Assembly (NCBI RefSeq): GCF_905475465.1
Contig: NC_062241.1
Coordinates: forward strand, 5,332,001 to 5,396,000
Length of the DNA stretch: 64,000 bases
Direction: 5' to 3'
Source of the DNA: Pieris napi
Lineage: Eukaryota; Arthropoda; Insecta; Lepidoptera; Pieridae
The notes beneath the pieces were generated by a model. The model was not told the origin of the DNA, ran no database searches, and saw nothing but the letters and a program-made list of their open reading frames with translations. This document shows, piece after piece, positions 11,588 to 22,546 of this stretch. Within the stretch, counting starts at the first letter, position 1, and every line of letters starts with the position of its first letter. A program made the translations under genes and the position numbers.

Positions 11588-12375
11588 TCAATTTTTTATT
11601 ATTTTTAGCTAAAATTATTTAAAGATTTTTCTTAAAGCATTTTAATTTCTATAAATTATCCTTTACAATAGCTTACAAATTACAATCATAGACTATTATT
11701 ACTACAATTGGTCCAAAATTTTCATTAAATTATTTCCCTGACCACAGTAATGAAGAAAATTACATAATTGTCGACACAAGCACCGATGTCAACCAAAATA
11801 TATTATTGTTTCATGTTTGAGCAGCAATCAAATCGTCAATTACTGAAATACAACATCGAATAACAAGGGACTTTTAAAATGAATGAGGTTTATAACAAAT
11901 TGATGGGCATAAGTGACCCAGACTGCACGCGAACGGTTAAATAATAATTGTTACTTTAGAAATACTAGTCTGGTATTAGTCTGGTAATAAGATAATTATT
12001 ATATTAATTGTATTTAAGTTCCATTTTATATAATAAGATTCTTAACTCATCTATTTTTATTAATATTACAGATATTTTGATAAATTATCTGTTATTATAC
12101 TATTACAAATTAAAAAAAAGATCTTCCTTGTGTTGTTTAAAGTCGGTAAAAGTAATTTTATAGGATAAACGCATCTATGTACCCTAACTTTACAACTATT
12201 GAGTTTAATACTTACAGGAGACAGTCGTTTAAATAATTAATTAAATATTAATGCTCTTTAATTGAGTGGATTAGGGTTTTTTTATTTAAGAATATGTAAT
12301 CCTTAAAATATATATGAAATATTGAGAATAAAGTAATTGTATAAGTATTTCAATCTTTTAAACATCGCCTCGATA
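11588..12375. other. No recognised feature
   Basis: This is AT-rich spacer between the 5S and tRNA-His genes. Confidence 0.45.
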
Positions 12376-12447
12376 GCCGTGATCGTCTAGTGGTTAGGAC
12401 CCTACGTTGTGGCCGTAGTAACCCAGGTTCGAATCCTGGTCACGGCA
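12376..12447 (+). tRNA. tRNA-His (GTG)
   Basis: This is a complete 72-nt tRNA gene including the discriminator base, with no intron. The acceptor stem pairs GCCGTGA with TCACGGC, followed by A12447. Box A reads TCGTCTAGTGG and box B GGTTCGAATCC. The anticodon GTG is at 12409-12411 within the loop TTGTGGC. The mature histidine tRNA receives an extra 5' G after transcription in eukaryotes, which is not encoded here. The nearest T4 run is about 30 bp downstream (12477-12480), and a T7 run follows at 12482-12488, so the primary transcript should carry a longer trailer than usual. Confidence 0.96.
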
Positions 12448-13409
12448 GTGTTAAACACTGTTACGGCGGGGCATTATTTTATTTTTTTATATATTATACG
12501 GATATTATATACATTAACTTCAAAGTATTTTGATGTTGTTAATTTTTTTTTATTTTTAAACACAGTATGATAATATCTATGTGTACAAAGTATATTTACT
12601 AATTATAATAATAAAACTCACTTTCATTCTAGTCATGTAAATCTTCTTTTTTAATTAAACGCTCATACAGATAAAACAATAACATTTAATGTTTAACCCA
12701 TATAATAAAACTGGACGTAAATCCTAACGTATTATCCTCATTGTATTATTAAGCAAATTGTGAAATTACTGTCCAAGTTTGAATAGTACCCAAAAACCAA
12801 AAACATCACCCTAAGGAGTGCTTTGAATAAAGACCAGCGTACATAAAATCTTACGACGACACTAAACAATTTAAATACTTAAGCTCATACCAATCATGTA
12901 AGAAATTTTCAACCATATGCCTTTCGAATAAAGCACAAAAATCTAAAACTGACGATATAGTTACGTTTGCCGTAATTATGCGAAATCATTACAGCATTCT
13001 ATTATCTTACAAAGCACAAACACAAAATTGTATAATTGCAACTGCTGCAAATCCATTGCAGTTTTAATACAAACATGTAAGCGCCTTTGAAAATTAACCG
13101 AGCAATGTCTGTGCTGTTCATCGCTGTCTCGTTCAGTGAAATTCACGCAGGATACTCTAATCAATTCACCGAAAACGCTCCCTTTAATTTAAACAGGACA
13201 ATGGTCAGTGGTCGGTATAACTGCCTTGATCCTAAGTTATGTTAGGATTAGCTCTATCTTAATATCTGGAGCATTAACAGGGGTCAACTTGGAGATACGG
13301 GTGTGATTGAGTTAATAAAGCTGTCTTGTTTTGTCGCCTAGAGGCTATAATGTGTTAAGATTAAATTTTGAATTTGGGAGCATTTCTCGTGAATGTTTTT
13401 TATTCTTAA
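12448..13409. other. No recognised feature
   Basis: AT-rich spacer. The 62-codon minus frame at 12976-13164 shows no family motif. Confidence 0.45.
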
Positions 13410-13807
13410 CTAGCTGGCCTGGCGAACATCGTACCGCCTAACAGTCGATTCTTTATTTTTTTTAATACTTATTCTGCTATTCGGGACACCGGTCTAGCTA
13501 GTAAGATAAAAAAAAGAAAATTGATAAGACAACAAATACATTATGTCAAAAAATAAAAATTTACCTTCCCGGAACCCCTCCACTAACACTTGAACTTTGT
13601 GATATGGTATTAAAGTTCAAATTGCCTTTAGATAATTTAAGTGTTGTTTTTAGACTTTTTCACTAATTTTTTTTTAATTTTTCTCTCCGTAAGAACCATC
13701 CTCGTACTTCAAGGAATATTATAAAAAAATAATCAGACAAATTGGTCAAGCCGTTTTCATGTTATTTCGTGACAACGGAAAACGGGTTTCATTTTTATAT
13801 ATATAGA
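13410..13807 (-). mobile_element. Non-autonomous Helitron
   Basis: Read on the minus strand, the element starts A|TCTATATATATAAAA (5' T at 13807) and ends GGCCAGCTAG|T (final G at 13410). It thus has the 5'-TC and 3'-CTAG ends and the A/T insertion site that define Helitrons. A short inverted motif around TACGATGTTCGCC precedes the 3' end at the usual distance. The interior shares ATTCTGCTATTCGGGAC with the element at 21419-22328. No Rep/helicase frame is present. Confidence 0.8.
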
Positions 13808-14681
13808 TTTAAAACTACATATATGACTTCCCCTTTTTTAATATTGACGTTCATAAATTTACCAATATAAATTTATTAATTTTGATTTGATTTGATCTGA
13901 CATAAACTGTAGAGTATTAACAGAACACTGCGGCCTAACAAGGCATGAGTCTCGGCCGCGCAGCCATATATTTTTTTTATTTTGCATACTTAATAAATAA
14001 ACAACATATCAAACACATTAAATATAACCCTTTTTCTATAATATTTGGCTACTTTATTTACACCCTTTAAAAAAACTCTTCACGATGCTTTAATTATTAA
14101 TATTTGGTGTTATTTATGTTAAACTTAAATTAAACCAATGTTATCTTTATCACATCCTCTCAACCAAAGCATATCTCTTAACCATCAGCGTCCTTATTAA
14201 CATGCAAACGTGGGATTTGTATACAAAAGCCGCGCGAAACAGATATTAATGAGCGCAATTTATAAACCATTGTTAGTAAATGTCATCACTTTTGCAGTAG
14301 GGTACAAAATATAATTTATGCTCATAAGATACTGTCCAGAAGTTAATAATCAAAATAACAAGTTTCTTTGAAGCGAAATAAATTAGTAGCATATTTTATC
14401 TTTAAGTGACTGTCAGTGAAGCTTAGATATTTATCTTGTTAGGGTAAGAATGTAGGGCAAATACATATAGAATTCTTTTTCATATGAAGACCAAAAGGTC
14501 TTTAATAATAATAATAACCGCGAGTAAAAACTCGTGGGTATTAAATCGTATTTTTTGAAGCAAGTAGTCTTAGTAAAATACGTACAATATAACCTATGAA
14601 CTTATAGAATTTTGCATCGATTTAGATCTCAGAGTTTTGGCTAAGACTATGTACATTATTTGGTTACATTGTGGTTTGTAA
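13808..14681. other. No recognised feature
   Basis: AT-rich. The phrase CTCGGCCGCGCAGCC near 13950 is locally GC-rich but unexplained. Confidence 0.4.
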
Positions 14682-14972
14682 TCTACGTATAAAAAATTGT
14701 AATTAATCGCAGAACTCGACAACGGCTGGACCGATTTGAGTAATTTTTTATTTACTCCAACTCTAAGGATAGTTTATATGGAGAGAAAATTTTGAAGAAT
14801 ATAAAAAAAAATAAAAAATAGTCTTGTTTAATACTAAAGTTTTTATTCCGGAAAAGCGAAACGGTATCTATGGGGTACAATAGCAAAATGTTCCGTATGT
14901 TGGTATGTACTAAAAAGGCAGGCTAACTACAAAAATATATTAAGGCGAAACAAAGTTCGCGGGGGAGGGACC
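14682..14972 (+). mobile_element. Helitron-family fragment
   Basis: It starts A|TCTACGTATAAAAAATTG, then carries CTCGACAACGGCTGGACCG, the same block as the 5' part of the element at 21419-22328. It ends with GGCGAAACAAAGTTCGCGG, the 3' hairpin region. The CTAG terminus is not preserved, so the exact end is uncertain. Confidence 0.6.
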
Positions 14973-15120
14973 GTGAGGGAGTTAGATTATAAGTTTTGAC
15001 ACACTTACAATATGACAAATTAAAAAATGTAATTGCTTTTAATTATAATTTGACATTTACATGGTAGTTTGACATATTTAGGCTAGCCAGGAGCGCGACA
15101 AATGCTTTTGGCTCTCACTT

Positions 15121-15151
15121 CAAGTTTATGTGTTGCAAACACATAAACTTG
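15121..15151. repeat. 14-bp perfect hairpin
   Basis: CAAGTTTATGTGTT and its exact inverse are separated by GCA. Confidence 0.75.
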
Positions 15152-15613
15152 TAAACGTATGATGTTACTATACATAGACAAATTTCGTTTCGTCAAAATT
15201 TAATCCTCTTATTAGCGAGTTACAGTTCAGAGATTGTAAAATCACCCCAAGATAGAGGTGTACTGATAATTCAGTAATCCTGGTAACAAATGGTGTTAAT
15301 AAGAAACCTGTCGCAAGATTAGATTGCGTTAATTGTGGTTGTCAACGCGTTGCTAGTGTTGTGCTATAGCGTATTATAGATAAAAACTAAATATAATATT
15401 TTTTTTCCCAAAAATATAATGCAAATTAATCGAATGGAAACATCTAAAATATACTATAACAAAAATATTATTTCTATTTGTGAATTTAATTAGTATTGAT
15501 TAATAAGTATAATTTATTAAGGTATAGATTATGGCCTTCCGCTCCCCGTGCTGTGCCACCTCCCTCCAATTGCTGGCTTGTAGCTGCAGCAGGTCCTGCT
15601 TCATTCTGACAAT

Positions 15614-15656
15614 CTGAGCAGGCCTACATTGGACTCCGACCACTAGGCCTGCTCAG
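15614..15656. repeat. 13-bp inverted repeat in a GC-rich patch
   Basis: CTGAGCAGGCCTA at 15614-15626 and its exact inverse at 15644-15656 surround a 17-nt loop. The minus strand of the patch around it (15535-15610) reads Asn-Trp-Arg-Glu-Val-Ala, which is weakly like RTE LINE C-termini. I do not regard that as proven. Confidence 0.6.
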
Positions 15657-16893
15657 GTAAGCTTTTCGTTTCGGTGGTCAGGACACTTTTTGGGTCACAG
15701 AGCCAGCGCAGTGTGCGAATAATTGATTTGGGGTTTTTCAGCTTTGAAGCAAGGAATTGCTTAATTACTATATATTTGTGACTATTTATTTAGACACTAT
15801 GATCATCTAACTATTACAATTAACAACTAATGCGTGATAACATTTAATACTGTATTTGGTAGTTGTGAGTTGTTGAGTCGTTAGACAGTGGATCGGTTTT
15901 GGTTTAACTAATAATCTATTATTGTGTGTTTTTATTGTAATTAATAATAAACAGAAAAAGATTAGAGATAAACATATAGAGATATTAAAGTTAATTATTA
16001 CTCATTACATATACGTATATACTAATAAAGTAAATTCAATTACATTACTCGCTTTCGCTACTAATCGATATTAGTTTTGGCACATCACTACTATTTAATA
16101 CGACTGCGCTATTTCGCGGTGTTGTAAGCGGATTAGTTTTAAAATTAAAATGGCTAACGCGGTTCGTAATTAAAATATGTCATAATATTGAGGGTTGGGG
16201 TGTATCTACTAGAAAATTATAAACAGACCGGCTTCCTGGTTTATGACCGTCATCAATAATAATAATTAACTTTTAGGATAAATAAGGTATCTGCGATGAA
16301 CAACAATATCTGAAATACTTATTGTAGCATAAACTTAATACATAGCTTAGAAATTATTATATTCAACTGCAATAGTTGTCTAAGTGTAGTCAAAAGTATA
16401 ACTTTCTATTTTATATGTTTCCCAGGAACTTGAACTAGGAAGAATTATACATTCAAAATACGTCAATTAAAACCGGGTTTGTTCTTATATTTTTTTATGT
16501 ATGCTCCAAAATACATATGTTAAAATGAGGGCAATAAAACACTTATTAAAATATATTATAACGGGATATACAGGTGTGAAATTGACAAGACAACTTAAGG
16601 AGCAGCGCTTACCAGATCAATTATTCTAGTTCCTCACAATCGAGTAGCCCGCAATATCGCATCACGACTTTTTCGAATCGAAGAAGTTGCATTGGTCTGC
16701 CAAGCTTCCGCATAATAGTGTTACAGTATTAAGAAATTCAGAAACATAGCAATCACCTATGTCAAAATCCTTTACTTAAGTTTATATTTGTGTCTAGGGA
16801 CGCTTGAAGTTTTGATCTTAGGTTACGCAAAACGCGATGGGAATCGACGACTTAAGCGAGACTGATTATTCTTGCTGTGTTAGATGATATTAA

Positions 16894-17764
16894 TAAATAA
16901 ATAATAAAATAAAATAAAATAAAAAGCCTTTTATTTCTTGCTTTCTATAAGTATTACAATTTCATAACAATATTTAATTTAATGTTTCTTTAGCAAGAAC
17001 CCTCTCCATGAAAGGTAAAGGCCTCCTCCAGAGAAGACCAGTATTCTCTGTTCTCTGCCGCTCGTAACCAATGAGTGCCTGCCACTTTTGTGATGTCGTC
17101 TACCCAGCGTGCATTTGGTCTTCCTCTCTTTCTTTGTCCTAGTGGGCCTGTCCATTGTGTTGTCTCTCTTGTCCATCTATTATCGCTTAGCCTCGCTACG
17201 TGACCCGCCCATCGCCATTTGAGCTTTTGTGAGTAATTGAGGGCGTCAATGGCTTGAGTTTTCTGTCTTATATGAGTGTGGCGGATCTTTTGGATTTTCC
17301 TTATTTTCAGAATGCTCCTCTCCATACTCCTTTGGCTGGATATAATTTTATTTTTTACTTTTCTAGTAAATTTCCAAGTTTGGCAGGCGTATGTTAATGA
17401 GGGCAGTAGGCAGGTGTTCATAACTTTCGTTTTCATTCGTATAGTCATTTTACTTTTGAGTATTTCTTTGAAGCTCCAGAACTTTTTCCATGTGATGTTG
17501 ATTCTTCTCTCTACTTCTTGTTCGTTATTTTTTTGGCTAAACGAAATTTGCTTTCCCAGGTAAATGTAGGCGTTTACATATGTTAGGGGTGAGTTTTCCA
17601 GGTATATTGGTCTTTCAGTATGGTTCGTCATGACGTTAGTTTTTGTTAGGTTGATTTCCAAGCCCACTTTACGACTTTCTTCGTGTAGAGCGTTAATCAT
17701 TCCTTGTAGTTGGTTTGTATTTTCTGAGAGCAGGACTATATCGTCAGCAAATTTAGTTAGTTTA
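16894..17764 (-). mobile_element. RTE-type LINE, 5'-truncated, with 15-bp target duplication
   Basis: The 15-mer GTTAGATGATATTAA occurs exactly at 16879-16893 and 17765-17779 and frames the element. Reading the minus strand from 17764, the first preserved motif is Phe-Ala-Asp-Asp (17751-17740), the reverse transcriptase catalytic box. The thumb and C-terminal region follow, then a stop at 16990-16992 and a tail of TTTTA repeats. Truncation just upstream of the catalytic box is typical of incomplete target-primed reverse transcription. The perfect duplication suggests a recent insertion. Confidence 0.9.
16990..17764 (-). pseudogene. RTE-type LINE reverse transcriptase, C-terminal part
   Basis: The frame is open from the truncation point to the stop at 16990-16992, about 257 codons. 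It runs Phe-Ala-Asp-Asp-Ile-Val, then Gly-Leu-Glu-Ile-Asn-Leu-Thr-Lys-Thr (RT motif after the catalytic box), Tyr-Leu-Gly-Lys-Gln-Ile, and Trp-Arg-Trp-Ala-Gly-His-Val-Ala-Arg. Last comes Arg-Gly-Arg-Pro-Asn-Ala-Arg-Trp-Val-Asp-Asp, the hallmark of the C-terminus of RTE-clade insect LINE proteins. The endonuclease and the first RT motifs are missing, so it cannot be active although the frame is intact. The 236-codon ATG frame starting at 17700 is part of this fragment, not a host gene. Confidence 0.9.
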
Positions 17765-17779
17765 GTTAGATGATATTAA

Positions 17780-18362
17780 CGTGTTTAAAATATGTTTTTG
17801 CAAAGAGTACATAATTCCATTTTTAAATGACTTTACCGATTAGTAATAAAATTTCTCTGCAATTATACCAAAAACAATATAATTGTTGATTTGGACAATT
17901 CTGTCTGTCTAGTTTCTATGGTTAGAAAGTATGTTTTTATTACCGATTGCTGACCATAACTGCTGTACTCAAGACGTCAAGTACGCTTCAAGTTTATTTA
18001 CGTAAAAAGTCTAAAAACGTCTATATTTAATATTGTTTAACTGATTTTATCGTTGTTTTTAAAGATAGTTGGGAGCAACATTTAGGTTTGTTAATAGTAA
18101 ACTAAACTGTGTTTTAAATAAACCAAATGCTTAGACAAGAATTAAATCTACTCGTCATGTGAAGTATCAGCTAAAGCAAACGATTTCATGTAGTTTATGA
18201 TAGTAGTTAGGCCCTACTCTGAGACAAATATGTCCATTTAGGTTTCCGAGGGCAGCATTTGTCTCGGTCAGTGAAACAGAGGCGCTCATTTGTTATCAAG
18301 ATGGTTATGCCTTCATTAATTCACCAGATTGCGTATTTGTTATCGCTAATAATTTTAACATG
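17780..18362. other. No recognised feature
   Basis: Spacer between two RTE insertions. Confidence 0.45.
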
Positions 18363-18374
18363 ATATGATAATAC

Positions 18375-18796
18375 AAAAGGGTAACAAAATGCCAACGTGC
18401 CATGGAAAGAAGCATGCTGGGTTTAAAAATCAAAGACAGAGTCAGGAACGTAGACAAAACGATGAGAACAAGAACAAAACTCATAGACATTCTTACGCGG
18501 ATAGACGTCAAAAAATGGAGATGGGCTGGACATTTGCTACGCCACCCCATTAACAAATGGAGCAAGCAAGTCACTCTCTGGCAACCAAGAGACGGCAAAA
18601 GAGGTAGGGGTCGTCAAGTCAGGAGATGGGAAGATGACTTGAAACTGGTAGCGGGACCATTCTGGTTGAGAGTAGCAAGTGAAAGGATCCACTGGAAGGA
18701 ATTGGAGGAGGCCTATGCCAAAAGGCACACCGAACTTAGGGATCTCTTGTAACCCTACGTTTAGGAATTAAAGGCTATTATTATTATTATTATTAT
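18375..18796 (+). mobile_element. RTE-type LINE 3' fragment with 12-bp target duplication
   Basis: ATATGATAATAC occurs at 18363-18374 and 18797-18808 and frames the fragment. The coding part is open to the stop at 18750-18752. It shows Lys-Trp-Arg-Trp-Ala-Gly-His-Leu-Leu-Arg and Lys-Arg-Gly-Arg-Gly-Arg-Gln-Val-Arg-Arg-Trp-Glu-Asp-Asp, and ends Glu-Leu-Glu-Glu-Ala-Tyr, all typical of RTE C-termini. The 3' end is an ATT microsatellite. It belongs to a different subfamily from the one at 16894-17764, which has a TTTTA tail. Only the last ~125 codons remain. Confidence 0.88.
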
Positions 18797-18808
18797 ATAT
18801 GATAATAC

Positions 18809-21418
18809 GGATTTGTTCTATGGACTAAACATCACGCTTCTCATCCTGATTCTAATGAAGTTGCTACGAATAGTTTTCTTTTGTTTGAGAAGTACTACAA
18901 AAGCATGTAAGTGCTACAATCTACTACGCCGTAGTACACATTAAAGGAATTCTGTAAGTTGTAAACGTATCATAAAGGAATTGTGTAAATACATATAACG
19001 TGTACGTAGAATTAAAATAACTGAAGTATACATCAATAGTAATTATTTATATGAAGTCAATGCTCCAATCGTCTCATTACCTTTAATTGAAATAAAAAAT
19101 ATTTTTTTAACGTATTTATTGTGCAAAGTTATTAATAGCTTCGTCGTGTAACTAATGCAGCTCTATAAGATTTTCTTCGCCAACACAACATTTTCCAATC
19201 TACATAAAAACTGCTGATGTTATTGATAATTTATTTTATGTCCTATAAATATTCGTGCATTCTCTGTGACTATGGCCCTTTTTAAAACGGCTGTAATCTT
19301 AATTTAATTTGACATTCGGAAGGAAATTTTATATTTTTTATGATTCCCCAGTGTTATACTCGCGCCCTTAAATATTTCAGTTTAAAGTGTATTTTAATTA
19401 ACACGTACTATCTACTAATAGAGTATCGTAGTAATACCACATGAGTTGTTTCTTCTACCATGTAAACCCATCTAATTCAAGTTAATGATGTACCAAACTG
19501 GACATTGCATTGAAAAGGGTACAAAACAAACTTTCAATAGGACACGGACCCCTGTCAGCGAAACAAAACACTTTAAGAATGAAAAATGAAATCAAGTGGA
19601 CAGTGCGTATGTGATTGACTGCTTAAGCTTTGAACTTGAAGTTATAAACTTAATTAACTTGAAACTTTCTAGAAAGAATTTCGTATCATTGCCGCTATAA
19701 TATGTTTTGTACATATTATAGCGAAACAAAAAGAGTATATGGGAGTAATTTTAATTTAAAAAAACTGTTAATTATTTACGCAAGGCAAGAGATACTATTG
19801 AGAAGAAGTCCAATTTGTTTAACCGCTCTATAATATAAGAAAGAGGGTCTCTAGAAGCTGTCTCTTAAGAGTACTTTGGGGATTATATAAAAGTAAACGC
19901 CTATCCCATCTCCAAATAAAAGCAAGGAAAGTTCCCATAATTAATATCATATAAATAAGTTATAATATTAAACACGACATCTAGTCTTAGTTAACTAATT
20001 TTGAAACTTTTGTTGAAAATGTAGGTTTCTTCAATAGTAAACAGCAGCTTAGGTCCATAAATATAATTTTACCAAATAGTAGGTATCTAACAGCTCTCAA
20101 CACATCTGCTCATAGTCTAGCTGACTGATTGCAAGATAAAGACTTATATAAAAAAAACAAATAGTAGGCTGATTATTTACGGAATATAACGTACACTTAA
20201 GACTACCTCTGTTTCCATGGTGACGATTTTTATTAAAAAACATAATTATAGCGACAAACCCGGTACTTCGCCTACGGTATATACGTCACAGGCCGAAAGT
20301 TATCGTATTTTGTTGATTTTTTAGAATATATTCTTATTGTGTTAAGTTCACGCATACAGTGGGTAAAATCATGGCTGCTTGACCATCCATTTATCAGTAG
20401 CACTTAACCGAATTTACATAAAATCCGACGCATGATTAATGCCCGCGCGTGATACGGTGCCTGAATGAGGATTATTCTGTTTATTTAATGTATAGTTGAT
20501 AAATTATACCGCGAAATAGGACATGAGATAAAGCTAAATTAACCACGGGTGTCATGAAAACCTGATAGTGTAAATTCTCAAATCTATTGTGCTAAATGTT
20601 ACTAATGTTTTTACATTTGTATTTTTAATTAAAATAAATTAATTTAGGTAGCAATAATGCAGCATAATCTAAAAGTATAATCAGAATAGAATCATAAGCT
20701 TACCCTAGTGAAATTAAAATATAAATATTGATGTTCCTGTGCCCACTACCATGTACGTACGTGCATGAGAGTCTTAGTGTGACTATATACTTAATATTGT
20801 TGAGATTATTATGTACAACATTCCTGTAGTAGATATTATTAGCTTTAAAAACTATAAATTTATTTATTAATAATATAAACAAATACGATATGATGCCAAT
20901 TTAGTAATTTTCACAACAAGGCTAATGCCATGTCTAAAATTTATTTAATTTTATTAAAATTTCCCATGCTTTCCTTGATATTAATATAACTCAATAATTA
21001 AACTTGATTCCAAATAATTATGTTTTCGATAAACTACTTTAATATCTTATACAGATAATTCATAAAAAGTGACAAATCCTCGAACCCGACGCGTCTGTAA
21101 GGGAAACCGTAAATCTACCGTGAAGCCTTAAATAATGGATGAGCTTAAACATTGAATTATTGAGATGTGCGATAAGAGATATACAATATAAGTTCCTGGT
21201 TTCTGTGGATGTAAACATTTTATCATATTTTCTTCAGTCTTGATTCCATATTCTTTATACATCGAATGGCATTTTTGAAAAAAAATGCTTATATAGAAAG
21301 TCTGTCATTACAGTCGCATTATGTTATAGTTATCATAAAAACGTATACGGACGAATGGCGCCAAAGTTGTCGCGTATCCACAGTTTAAAGGTTCGAATTT
21401 TTTACGTGTTATTAACAA
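18809..21418. other. Intergenic stretch with one hairpin
   Basis: CGCTATAATATGT at 19693-19705 and its exact inverse at 19711-19723 form a 13-bp stem with loop TTTGT. CTACGCCGTAGTA at 18924-18936 recurs at 58638-58650. Around 20250 the phrase ACCCGGTACTTCGCC resembles Helitron 3' hairpins but has no CTAG end. No gene is recognised. Confidence 0.4.
19693..19723. repeat. 13-bp perfect hairpin
   Basis: The arms CGCTATAATATGT and their exact inverse flank a 5-nt loop. Confidence 0.75.
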
Positions 21419-22328
21419 CTAGCTGACCCGGCGAACTTCGTACCACCTAACAGTCTATGAATGTCGTGTTACTTTTTAGCTGAACTAATTTAGGCTTTGA
21501 TGAACGTAAAACAATGATACAACATAATATATTTATATAGATAGAAACAAAAAAGTATTTTATTATGATGAAAACATACATACAGAATGAGAATAAAAAT
21601 AAAAAATAATAATTAAGTACTTCAAACTCATCTTATAAAACCACCAAATATAATAACAGTGCCTGAACTTTCGAGACATAGACAATAGCTCAAAGAGTAT
21701 ATAACCACTACGTATGAATAGCTTATCAAGAAAAATCATAGACAACCTATAAAAAGACATTTACACTTTTGTTAACCTGAAGATTTTTTTTCCTTAATCT
21801 TATAACCTTAACCAACTGATTTTTTATTCCCTAAATTCCGTTCCTTTCCGATGATTTTATATGTTTTTACTGTAGAATAAATCTTAGGTATTATTTTCGG
21901 GAATTAAAAATTAAATAATTAATAAATAATTTTCGAAAATTAATGTCTAAAACAAACAAATATAACAGTACCTGAACTTTGTAGACATTTTACAAAAAAT
22001 AAATGTCTGAACGCACACATGATGTCTTTAGAAAAAAATAAAGTTGTGGCTTATAGGTCTCAGCAACCAGGCCATAAGCTCCAAAAAAAAAATTGTTGTT
22101 ACACTATTTGACAGGATTGGACAACAAATATTTGACATGTAATAAACAAATCAGCATATATTAAAATGATTACGAATTCATTACACATATCGAGTTTTCA
22201 TTGTTTTTAATGTATTCTGCTATTCGGGACGGAAACAAATCCAACAAATCAAAAACCATGGCAATCGGTCCAGCCGTTCTCGAGTTATAAGAGTTGTAAC
22301 AAACACGACTTTCTTTTATATATATAGA
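21419..22328 (-). mobile_element. Non-autonomous Helitron, about 0.9 kb
   Basis: On the minus strand it starts A|TCTATATATATAAAAG (22328) and includes ACTCGAGAACGGCTGGACCG. It ends GAAGTTCGCCGGGTCAGCTAG|T (final G at 21419), with palindromic CGAAGTTCG about 10 nt before CTAG. These are standard Helitron ends. A second TCTATATAAATATA-like start near 21543 means it could be a composite of a short copy and a longer one. The interior is AT-rich with no Rep or helicase frame. The 65-codon frame at 21563-21760 has no known motif. Confidence 0.8.
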
Positions 22329-22546
22329 TAGAAATAACATAACATATTTACGCTTCGTAGAGAAAAATAATATTGAAAACTTTTACAAATTTACTTGTAC
22401 AAATTTTGTAGAAGTGATCACTGATTAGTATCGTAATAGGATATTATAACATTGTGTTCTTACCGCAATGATGATAATTGTAGGGAAAGTTTTTTTTTAC
22501 ATATTCTATAATACGTAACAAGCTAGAGTTCATGAGCATTGCTTCA
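22329..22546. other. Short spacer
   Basis: Contains the 5' copy of the 8-bp LINE target duplication (TTGCTTCA, 22539-22546). Nothing else is recognised. Confidence 0.5.

Larger units (their letters stand above)
14973..16878. other. Spacer with two inverted repeats and unresolved patches
   Basis: A 14-bp hairpin lies at 15121-15151 (CAAGTTTATGTGTT, loop GCA, then its inverse). A GC-rich patch at 15535-15656 contains a 13-bp inverted repeat CTGAGCAGGCCTA (15614-15626 and 15644-15656). The patch at 16570-16740 has balanced composition but no recognised frame. No gene is supported. Confidence 0.4.

Noticed and set aside
15535..15610. Minus-strand reading with Asn-Trp-Arg-Glu-Val-Ala, like RTE C-termini
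   Set aside because: Too short, and no tail or duplication is found nearby. Kept only as a note on the inverted repeat there.
16570..16740. Balanced-composition patch with a 35-codon plus frame
   Set aside because: It may be a repeat common in Lepidoptera, but I could not find ends, a second copy here or a known domain.
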